A model generated the notes under the pieces. It made no database searches. It saw only the letters and a list, made by a program, of their open reading frames with translations, and had not been told where the DNA came from. From Nesterenkonia ebinurensis (GTDB taxonomy: Bacteria > Actinomycetota > Actinomycetes > Actinomycetales > Micrococcaceae): a stretch of 64,000 nt of DNA. Position numbers and translations under genes: made by a program. The number at the start of each line of letters is the position of its first letter. The first letter of the stretch is position 1. Positions 44,593-50,897 of this stretch are shown one piece after another. The DNA lies in NCBI RefSeq assembly GCF_008711175.1, contig NZ_VWNF01000003.1:23520-87519 (forward strand). Direction: 5' to 3'.

Positions 44593-44866
44593 TCAGCTGG
44601 CCATGGCGCTCAGGCAGCCGGCCAGGTTCGCCGCGAGGTCACAGCACTCGGCAGGCTTGAGGATCTCTGTCTCGTCCAGCTCAATGCGTGCCACCTGTAA
44701 GGGCGCTCTGCGGCGGACCCCCTCTGCCGGCGCATGCAGACCAACTCGGACCGGATGCTCATAGGGGGAGGCGGTGACCGAGCTCTGCACACACTCCCCC
44801 GGATCAGGGTGCTCCCCTAGTGCGGAACCGGAATGTGGCGTCCCTGAAGACACGTCCTAGCCTTCT
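44593..44866 (-). pseudogene. Remnant of a second WYL regulator
   Basis: The minus strand reads ATFRFRT, an in-frame TAG, GEHPDPGECVQSSVTASPYE, VRVGLHAPAEGVRRRAP and ends ETEILKPAECCDLAANLAG. The intact regulator at 19936 has WRFRAREHPDPVEYVQESVTASPY and RVRLHAPAEEVRRRVPP in the same order, then ETEILEPPELRDAAAALA. The DNA-binding and WYL domains and an internal C-terminal segment are deleted. Its divergent operator (44876) survives. Confidence 0.85.
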
Positions 44867-44875
44867 CACCGGTCA

Positions 44876-44892
44876 CGGACATTTCCTGTCCG
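44876..44892. promoter_or_regulatory. WYL operator, orphan copy
   Basis: CGGACA-TTTCC-TGTCCG is a perfect 6-5-6 repeat followed by GTATTGCTGG, identical in plan to 20906-20922. It sits between the WYL remnant and the small-protein gene at 44916. Confidence 0.75.
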
Positions 44893-44915
44893 GTATTGCT
44901 GGAAGAGTGTCTGAC

Positions 44916-45149
44916 ATGACGAACCAGGCACCCGCGTCAGCAGCTCCTCAATATTCGCAGCCTGAACGGCTCGTCCTGTCCTTGGGCCGGGCTCTGGTGA
45001 GGTGGGCCGAGCAACAGGCGGAACTGAGGAGGGTTCGCCGGGCTGTCGCCACCGCACGCCGGAGACGAAGTGAGGAGCTCAGCCGGTATGCCTCTGCCCA
45101 ACACGAGGCCGCGATCCTCCAGCGACTGCAGCAGCCTCAGCCGTGGTGA
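44916..45149 (+). CDS. Small basic protein, WYL-linked (paralogue of 21050)
   Basis: A 77-aa protein: a short Pro/Ala tail, an amphipathic LVLSLGRALVRWAEQQAELR, a very Arg-rich helix (RRVRRAVATARRRRSEEL) and EAAILQRL at the end. GGAAGAG lies about 9 nt before ATG 44916. It shares layout and motifs with the 73-aa protein at 21050, and both stand behind the same operator. Arg-rich helices suggest nucleic acid or membrane contact; unproven. Confidence 0.7.
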   Translation: MTNQAPASAAPQYSQPERLVLSLGRALVRWAEQQAELRRVRRAVATARRRRSEELSRYASAQHEAAILQRLQQPQPW

Positions 45150-45241
45150 TCCACATCAAGGTTCCCCGATGTCATTGACAATTGATAAAGAAGACTCCGA
45201 TGAGCAGTATTGTCCGGATCACGTTGAGAGGAGACAGACAC

Positions 45242-45613
45242 ATGAAGATCAATCACCAAGTAGTGGTGTTCGACGCCGCAGACCTGCACGCAGAGAGTCA
45301 GTTCTGGGCCGGGGTGCTCGGCGGCGCAGTCGATGCCGAGGACGATTGGCATATGGTCCTGGTCGACGGTGCCCCTAAAGTCGGTGTTCAGCTAGCCCCC
45401 GACCATGTTCGGCCTCAGTGGCCCGATGGCCAGCCGCAGCAGATTCACCTGGACCTGTGGGTGGAGGAGATCGCACCGGCGCATCAGCGTGTCATGGAGC
45501 TGGGCGCAACTGTTCTTCAGGAGGAGACCGACGATGATCCACAGGCCGCTTTCCGCGTATACGCGGATCCTGCGGGCCACCCCTTCTGCCTCTGCTGGGT
45601 CAGAAAACGCTGA
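45242..45613 (+). CDS. VOC/glyoxalase-like protein
   Basis: A 123-aa Glyoxalase_6-type protein: HQVVVFDAADLHAESQFWAGVLGG, QQIHLDLWVEEIAPAHQRVM and YADPAGHPFCLCWV. AGGAG precedes ATG 45242. A short perfect dyad TGTCA-T-TGACA (45171-45181) lies in the 92-bp gap to the small-protein gene and may be a further operator. Counterpart of 21910 in the duplicated WYL module. Confidence 0.84.
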   Translation: MKINHQVVVFDAADLHAESQFWAGVLGGAVDAEDDWHMVLVDGAPKVGVQLAPDHVRPQWPDGQPQQIHLDLWVEEIAPAHQRVMELGATVLQEETDDDPQAAFRVYADPAGHPFCLCWVRKR

Positions 45614-45671
45614 ACGTTCGCACTGCAGCAAAGCACCTAAGGCCAGGCCGGGGATCCCATCCTCTGAGCAC

Positions 45672-46481
45672 TCAGGAGATCGAGCGGACAGGCTGCTGCA
45701 GCTCGACGACGAACTGGTCGGTTCGCCCGGCCTCGTCCGCTCTCAGGTAAAGCTCACGGCACGGCCCGGAGGGCTCATAGCCGCGGGCGAGGATCTCCTC
45801 GTGCAGGGCCTGCCAGCTGCTGCCGATGCCCTGGATCTCGCCGAGATGCACGGTCACGAACGCCTCATTCTCGGCCGGCAGGGGGATCAGATCGACACCT
45901 TCCTGGGCCTGCCCACTGTAGACATAGCCTATGGTGGCCTCGATGCCCTCCTCTGCCGAGGAATAGACCGCGATGGGAGTCTCTAGGGCCCCGCAGGTCC
46001 CACCGATGATCTCAGCAACGGCGTCGAAGGTGGGACCGACCACGTTGATCAGTTCAGGCTGCTCATTCACTTTCACAGTCCGGGCAGCCAGCTGGGCTGC
46101 TGAAAGCGGCTTCTTGATGACTTCGACACTGGACATGGGTCTCTCCCTTTCGATGAGGTGAAGCCTCCGCTCGACATCAGCAAGCCTGGCGGCTGCCGTC
46201 CTATGCTCCTCCTCAACTTCGGCACGACGCCGCTGCAGCATCACCATCAGCTGCTCAGCGTCGATACCGTCGGCCAGCAGTGAAGAGATGTCCTCAATGC
46301 CGAAGCCCAGCTGCCGCAGGGCTACGATCCGGTGCAGCCGTTCGAGCTGCTGGGGGTCGTAGGACCGGTAGCTGTTGAAGGGGTCGGTGTGTGCCGGCAC
46401 CAGGAGGCCGGTCTGGTCCCAATGCCGAAGCATGCGATGGGTGACCTGACCGATCTGCGCGAAGGCTCCAATGGATAGCAC
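45672..46481 (-). CDS. MerR-family regulator with GyrI-like effector domain
   Basis: A 269-aa BmrR/TipA-type regulator. The MerR winged helix is IGAFAQIGQVTHRMLRHWDQTGLL and YRSYDPQQLERLHRIVALRQLGFGIEDIS (short: YRSYDPQQLERL). A coiled coil spans about 75-115. The GyrI-like small-molecule-binding domain spans about 120-269 and includes GLVPLPAENEAFVTVHLGEI-like sequence (here IPLPAENEAFVTVHLGEI). GTG 46481 is 6 nt from the -10 box. No partner gene is adjacent, so it may act on itself or a distant efflux gene. Confidence 0.9.
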   Translation of the reverse strand: MLSIGAFAQIGQVTHRMLRHWDQTGLLVPAHTDPFNSYRSYDPQQLERLHRIVALRQLGFGIEDISSLLADGIDAEQLMVMLQRRRAEVEEEHRTAAARLADVERRLHLIERERPMSSVEVIKKPLSAAQLAARTVKVNEQPELINVVGPTFDAVAEIIGGTCGALETPIAVYSSAEEGIEATIGYVYSGQAQEGVDLIPLPAENEAFVTVHLGEIQGIGSSWQALHEEILARGYEPSGPCRELYLRADEAGRTDQFVVELQQPVRSIS

Positions 46482-46487
46482 GCTTCT

Positions 46488-46518
46488 ACCTCACCCTCTG
46501 ACACTGTGTCAGAGTCAA
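46488..46518 (-). promoter_or_regulatory. MerR-type promoter with 19-bp palindrome
   Basis: TTGACT (46518-46513 on the minus strand), 19-bp spacer, TGAGGT (46493-46488). The palindrome CTCTGACAC-A-GTGTCAGAG (46496-46514) fills the spacer. This is the expected autoregulatory site of the MerR-GyrI protein. Confidence 0.85.
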
Positions 46519-46561
46519 GCATCCCACGATGAGGCCACACTTCCCTGTTGCGCCCTGAGGG

Positions 46562-47065
46562 TCAGGAAGCCTTGATGAGTTCCTCATACTGTGGCTTGAG
46601 CTCGCGGTAACGGGCTGACCAGTCGAGATTCGGGTCGCCGTCCGGGAGCCGGTCGAGGTAGGTGTGCCAACCAGGTCCGTACTGACTGAGGTCGGCAGCC
46701 AGCAGCTGCTCATGCTCCAGGACTAAGAGCACGGCGTCGTCCTCTGGAGTCAGAGTTACTCGCAGCACCGTGTCGACAAGGGGCACGGCGTCGTCGCTGG
46801 CTTGCCAGCTGACCTCGATCAGCTGCTGCGGCTCGCAGCGCAGGATCTCACCTTTGGCGTATTCACACTCATCACCGTCCCAATACGTCACCCATTGCTT
46901 GCCCTCGACGCTGACGGGGGCGAACCAGCGGGTGATCCGCTCCGGCTCGGTCACCACATTCCAGGCATCGGCCAGGCTTGTGCTGATCCGACGCGCGAAC
47001 CGCACACTCCCCCGGTCCCCGTCGACTCGCATATCGGCGAATCCTGCTAGTGCTTCCACTGTCAT
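46562..47065 (-). CDS. SRPBCC (AHSA1-like) protein
   Basis: A 167-aa protein: VRFARRISTSLADAWNVVTEPERITRWFAPVSVEG (short: ADAWNVVTEPERITRWFAP), EILRCEPQQLIEVSW, HEQLLAADLSQYGPGWHTYLDRL, a classical AHSA1 pattern. ATG 47065 overlaps the ArsR stop by 4 nt. It forms an arsR-SRPBCC operon. Confidence 0.88.
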   Translation of the reverse strand: MTVEALAGFADMRVDGDRGSVRFARRISTSLADAWNVVTEPERITRWFAPVSVEGKQWVTYWDGDECEYAKGEILRCEPQQLIEVSWQASDDAVPLVDTVLRVTLTPEDDAVLLVLEHEQLLAADLSQYGPGWHTYLDRLPDGDPNLDWSARYRELKPQYEELIKAS

Positions 47066-47409
47066 GATCTGTTCCTCTCTGTTTTCCGCCGCGCAGCCTT
47101 TCCGCGGGCGACTTCGGTCTCCAGGGCATCCAACCGCTGGTTCCAGAACCGGGAGATGCGCTGGGCCCAGGCAGCCACGTCCTCCACCGCCTCCGGTCTC
47201 AGTGAGTAGAGCCGGCGCTGGGCATCCACCGTGCTTTCGACGACACCTGCCTGCTTGAGCACGCGCAGGTGCCGGGAGGCTGCCGGTTGGGAGATGCCGA
47301 ACTCCACATGAAGCACCTCGGCCAGATCCCCTGCGGGGCGGGCACCCTCGGCCAGCTCCTCGACGATGCGCCGACGGGTGGGGTCGCCTAAGACATCCAA
47401 TGCATGCAC
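47062..47409 (-). CDS. ArsR-family regulator
   Basis: A 115-aa ArsR protein: ALDVLGDPTRRRIVEELAEG, GISQPAASRHLRVLKQAGVV, DAQRRLYSLRPEAVEDVAAW. No metal cysteines. GTG 47409 is 6 nt from AATAGT of a good promoter, in line with a leaderless mRNA. It is flanked on both sides by SRPBCC genes that it probably controls. Confidence 0.92.
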   Translation of the reverse strand: MHALDVLGDPTRRRIVEELAEGARPAGDLAEVLHVEFGISQPAASRHLRVLKQAGVVESTVDAQRRLYSLRPEAVEDVAAWAQRISRFWNQRLDALETEVARGKAARRKTERNRS

Positions 47410-47416
47410 AGCACCA

Positions 47417-47448
47417 CTATTGCACTATCAGTTATATAATGCAATAGT
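47417..47448. promoter_or_regulatory. Symmetric overlapping divergent promoters with ArsR dyad
   Basis: CTATTGCA (47417-47424) and TGCAATAG (47440-47447) form an inverted repeat. Reading rightwards TTGCAC-17-AATAGT and leftwards TTGCAT-17-AATAGT, the two promoters lie on the same dyad, so one repressor dimer would close both the arsR-SRPBCC operon and the SRPBCC gene at 47494. Confidence 0.75.
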
Positions 47449-47493
47449 TATAAATGAACATGGAATGGCGCAACAGGAACGGAGTGCACACTG

Positions 47494-48009
47494 ATGAATC
47501 CTGTAGAGGAATTCACCCGCCGGCTTGAAGGCACCAAGAATGAGCCCACCCTGATCTTCGAACGCCGCTATGCAACAGCGCCCGCCGACCTGTGGGATGC
47601 TCTCACCTCCCCTGAGCGGCTCTCTGGCTGGTTCGGCACCTTCACCGACCCCGCCCCCAGTGCTGTGGGAGACACTTTCACCGTGGACCTCGGCGGCGAG
47701 CCTGAAGATGATATTGGCCGAGGCAGGGTGCTGGAGTGCGATAAGCCCAAGCGCTTGGCCTATCGCTGGCAGTGGCAGAATGAGTCCCCCAGCCAGGTGA
47801 GCGCTGACCTTGAACCCGTCGGGCAGGAGACTCTGCTGCGGCTCACCCATGCTCAGGTGGAACCCCGCAATGTGATCGGCTACAGCGGCGGATGGGAGCA
47901 GATCCTACTGGCACTAGATGATGAGCTGACCGGCACCGCCACCTATGCGCCCTACATCCAGTCCCATGAGGAGGCTGCCCATAAGATCTGGCAGAAGATC
48001 ATAGGGTAG
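47494..48009 (+). CDS. SRPBCC (AHSA1-like) protein
   Basis: A 171-aa protein: IFERRYATAPADLWDALTSPERLSGWFGTFTD (short: PADLWDALTSPERLSGWFG), RVLECDKPKRLAYRWQW, LTHAQVEPRNVIGYSGGWEQIL. Paralogue of 46562 on the other side of the shared divergent promoter. GGAG about 10 nt before ATG 47494. Followed by a kinase-like gene 4 nt downstream. Confidence 0.88.
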   Translation: MNPVEEFTRRLEGTKNEPTLIFERRYATAPADLWDALTSPERLSGWFGTFTDPAPSAVGDTFTVDLGGEPEDDIGRGRVLECDKPKRLAYRWQWQNESPSQVSADLEPVGQETLLRLTHAQVEPRNVIGYSGGWEQILLALDDELTGTATYAPYIQSHEEAAHKIWQKIIG

Positions 48010-48013
48010 ATAT

Positions 48014-48589
48014 GTGCTCAGCTTCACCGATCCCCTCCCCCATATGCCACAGCGTGTCCTTATTGCTGGAGTGACCGGCGTTGGCAAGTCCACTCTGGGC
48101 AAGCGTCTCAGCGAACTCTGGGACCTCCCGTACACCAATCTTGACAAGCTGCACTGGGGCCCCGGTTGGACCGAACGCCCCACCTTCAGAGAGGAAGCGC
48201 TCACCCTGGCCGCATCAGGCCAGTGGATCACCGAATGGCAGTACGGGTCCAAAGGCATCCGACAGGTGCTGGCCGAGCGCGCGGACACCCTGATCTGGCT
48301 CAATTTGCCACGACGCATCGCACTGCCCCGGTTGTACCGGCGGACTTTCACCCGTTGGCTCAGCGGAGAAGAGGCCTACCAAGGCTGCCGGGAGCGCGCA
48401 CCCTGGACCGCGTTCACCGACGAGAACCACATCTTCCGCTGGGAGATCAAGACCCACGGCAATTTCCGGAAGGCCATGCCGGCACAGGTAATGCGCTATC
48501 CCCACATCACCTTCATCGAGCTGCGGACCCCCAGCGAGGTCAGAAGATGGCTGGCCGGCCCTGTCCAGGGACATCCTGGAGACGCATAA
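48014..48589 (+). CDS. P-loop nucleotide kinase-like protein
   Basis: A 191-aa P-loop protein: VLIAGVTGVGKSTLGKRLSEL (P-loop GVTGVGKST), LPYTNLDKLHWGPGWTERP, TLIWLNLPRRIALPRLYRRTF with a lid-like Arg cluster. It belongs with FlaR/topology-modulation and adenylate-kinase-like proteins of unknown substrate. GTG 48014 with AGGG upstream is used; ATG 48044 is nearer the family norm. It ends close to a strong hairpin. Confidence 0.8.
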   Translation: MLSFTDPLPHMPQRVLIAGVTGVGKSTLGKRLSELWDLPYTNLDKLHWGPGWTERPTFREEALTLAASGQWITEWQYGSKGIRQVLAERADTLIWLNLPRRIALPRLYRRTFTRWLSGEEAYQGCRERAPWTAFTDENHIFRWEIKTHGNFRKAMPAQVMRYPHITFIELRTPSEVRRWLAGPVQGHPGDA

Positions 48590-48595
48590 CCCTAC

Positions 48596-48659
48596 TTACC
48601 CAGCCGTTGTTTCACGTTCAGCGCGATTCGACCCCTTTGCTGAAACAACGATCGGGTAA
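48596..48659. repeat. Palindromic element copy A (convergent gene ends)
   Basis: TTACCC (48596-48601) and CGTTGTTTCA (48605-48614) pair with TGAAACAACG (48641-48650) and GGGTAA (48654-48659) around a 26-nt loop. A second copy with the same left arm lies at 49961. Copy A provides the last 15 codons of the minus-strand gene 48618 and lies just after the plus-strand kinase gene, so it could be a bidirectional terminator or a REP-like element. Confidence 0.7.
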
Positions 48660-49790
48660 ATCTACCGAGCGACGCCGCGGCACCCCTTCCCGCAGTAGTT
48701 TGCGCTCGATCACTTCGGGATCGGCAAGATCTTCCCATCCCCATCGCACTACTCGGTGCCCGGCATCCCGAATAGCCTCCTCACGACGCACTTGAGCCCA
48801 ATAGACGCTGCGATCATCGCCACCAGCGAGCAGCTTGGCCTGGTCGAACTTGATCCGACCATCAAACTCACCCACGATCTGCCCGCCTGACCAGGAAAAA
48901 TCAAAGCGCACCCACTCCCCCGATGGCAGGCGTTCCCTGCGTTGAAGCTCTGGGGGCGCGAATCCCAGCTGGGCAATCAGCACCCTCGAACGGGATTCGC
49001 CGGGCGATTCGCTGCGCTCATCAGCAAACTGGTACGCCCAGGTCCACGTCGCTGCCGCCTTCTTCGTGGACAGCCAGCGCTCCACTGCCATGAACTCTTG
49101 TGGAGCGATCCGTGTCCCGTCACCGCACCTCTCTCCCAAGACGGCATCCAGCGCTACAACACCGCCTTCTGGCCCAAGACGAGGAACCGTGTCTATCAGA
49201 ACGAAGGGTAGGGACTCTACGCGGACCCGGACCGCTCGTCCCTCCGTATCAACCACGCCAGGCACAGGCACCAGCACGATTTTCACGCCAGAATCGGGGT
49301 TCCGATAGGCCTGCCATGCCCTACCCGAGGGTATGCCGGGAGGACTGGCTAGGCCATACCGCCGCACCGGCAGACTGCGTAATGCAGTCCCCACCTGTGA
49401 GCCGAACCGCTTTCTCCACTGAGCTGCATACCCTTCTCCAAGCCGCTTACCCACCGGGGAGTATGGCTTCGAGCTCCCCACGGAGGAGGAACTAGACGCG
49501 CGAACCTGCGCAGCATCAGGAACAGACAGCAACGGCACACCGTAGAGAGCCAACGCGGTCTCACGGCAGAAGATCGCCTGCGAGTGATGCAGTCCCACAG
49601 CTGCCACCAACCCCAGATGCCGGTCCCAAGGCTTAGCCTGCAACCAGCTGGCGGCCTCAACGAACACCCCGGGACGAAGTCGCAGCAGCTCGCCGCGGTC
49701 AACACGGCGCATCAGCGTCGCCCGGGACAGGCCAATCGCCCCAGGAGTGATCAGCTGCAGGGTAGACGGATGGTCCGGCACGTACAACAT
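48618..49790 (-). CDS. AbiEi-like/DUF559-type protein with endonuclease-fold C-terminus
   Basis: A 390-aa protein. N-terminal winged helix (ATLMRRVDRGELLRLRPGVFVEA) as in AbiEi-like antitoxins, then HLGLVAAVGLHHSQAIFCRETALALYGVP. The C-terminal Vsr/DUF559-like nuclease fold includes VRFDFSWSGGQIVGEFDGRIKF and DAGHRVVRWGWEDLADPEVI (E-F-D-G and V-R-W motifs typical of the group). ATG 49790 lies 7 nt after TAATAT in an AT-rich promoter. Members are abundant in actinobacteria and uncharacterised. Flanked by two copies of the palindromic element. Confidence 0.78.
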   Translation of the reverse strand: MLYVPDHPSTLQLITPGAIGLSRATLMRRVDRGELLRLRPGVFVEAASWLQAKPWDRHLGLVAAVGLHHSQAIFCRETALALYGVPLLSVPDAAQVRASSSSSVGSSKPYSPVGKRLGEGYAAQWRKRFGSQVGTALRSLPVRRYGLASPPGIPSGRAWQAYRNPDSGVKIVLVPVPGVVDTEGRAVRVRVESLPFVLIDTVPRLGPEGGVVALDAVLGERCGDGTRIAPQEFMAVERWLSTKKAAATWTWAYQFADERSESPGESRSRVLIAQLGFAPPELQRRERLPSGEWVRFDFSWSGGQIVGEFDGRIKFDQAKLLAGGDDRSVYWAQVRREEAIRDAGHRVVRWGWEDLADPEVIERKLLREGVPRRRSVDLPDRCFSKGVESR

Positions 49791-49960
49791 GTGCCATATA
49801 TTACTATTAAAACTCTTTTGATGACATTTGATGCTCACAGTATGAGCTTCGAAGCCTTACCTTCAGATTGGCCTACCCGACCCCTCCTTGAGCCAGCACT
49901 GGCATGCGATGTGGTCGACCTCCTGCTCTGATTGCGTGACCGCCTGGTGTACTACACGGA

Positions 49961-50026
49961 TTTACCCGGCCGTTGTTTCACTGACGGCCCGGATCCGGCC
50001 CCCACGTGCAACAACGGGCGGGTGAA
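49961..50026. repeat. Palindromic element copy B
   Basis: TTTACCCG (49961-49968) and CCGTTGTT (49970-49977) pair with AACAACGG (50010-50017) and CGGGTGAA (50019-50026). The left arm TTACCC.GCCGTTGTTTCA is shared with copy A. It lies 15 nt after the end of the glycosylase gene, a terminator position. Confidence 0.7.
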
Positions 50027-50041
50027 TGCGGGCACCAGCCC

Positions 50042-50890
50042 TCAGAACAGGCGGTCCATGCCGCGATCGGAGAATGACTTGCCCTCGTTCTGACAGGTGG
50101 GGCAGTACTGGAAGCTGGATCCGCTGTAGACCACCTGCTTGATCGCCTCACCGCATTCCGGACAGGGTTCGCCGAACCGCCCGTGGACACGCAGCGCGGT
50201 CTTCTTCTCCTTCTTCAGCTCACTTGCCGGCTGCCCCTCCGCCCGGGCCAGGGCCTCCTGAAGTGTCTGGCGCATCGCAGCATAGAGACGCGCAACGCCC
50301 TCCGACTCCATGTCGGCCGGCTGGAAGGGCGACATCTTGGCCGCATGCAGAATCTCATCGGAATAAGCGTTGCCGACACCGGCGATGAACGACTGCTTCT
50401 TCAGCACATTCTTGATCCGGGACTTTCCCGCTGACTTCAGAATCTCGGCGAAGCCTGCCTCATCGAGCTCCAGAGCGTCCGGGCCCAGCTTGGCAATCCC
50501 AGGCACCTCAGCCGGGTCGCGCACAATATGCAGGGCCAGCGCCTTACGAGTGCCCGCCTCGGTGATATCCAGCCCGGTGCCGTCATCCAGCACCAGCCGG
50601 GCGGCTATCGGGCTCTTCCTCGGCGGCATGCCGGCCGGGGCCTTGTCCCGCCAGCGGATCCAGCCGGCCAACGATAGGTGCACCGTCAGATGCAGATCCC
50701 CGATCTCAAAGTCCAGGAACTTGCCGTGCCGTCCGACCTGCTGCACGGTCAGGCCAGACAAGGCCGTGGCCGGCGGGTCGAAGGTCTTCAGCGCGTGGAA
50801 GGCGAGCACATCCAGCCGGTCGACCATACGTCCCTTCAGACGGGACTCCAGATCGACAGCGAGCGCATGCACCTCAGGAAGCTCCGGCAT
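50042..50890 (-). CDS. Fpg/Nei-family DNA glycosylase-AP lyase
   Basis: A 282-aa base-excision repair protein. The catalytic N-terminus is PELPEVHALAVDLESRLKG (Pro1 nucleophile, Glu2). The helix-two-turn-helix follows with FIAGVGNAYSDEILHAAKMSP. The zinc finger is CPECGEAIKQVVYSGSSFQYCPTC (pairs CPECG and CPTC). Divergence from classical MutM (HGRFGEPCPECG region and an SFSDRG tail) fits the actinobacterial Fpg/Nei paralogues; I do not assign mutM. It follows the membrane hydrolase gene by 7 nt. Confidence 0.9.
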   Translation of the reverse strand: MPELPEVHALAVDLESRLKGRMVDRLDVLAFHALKTFDPPATALSGLTVQQVGRHGKFLDFEIGDLHLTVHLSLAGWIRWRDKAPAGMPPRKSPIAARLVLDDGTGLDITEAGTRKALALHIVRDPAEVPGIAKLGPDALELDEAGFAEILKSAGKSRIKNVLKKQSFIAGVGNAYSDEILHAAKMSPFQPADMESEGVARLYAAMRQTLQEALARAEGQPASELKKEKKTALRVHGRFGEPCPECGEAIKQVVYSGSSFQYCPTCQNEGKSFSDRGMDRLF

Positions 50891-50897
50891 AGTGCCC

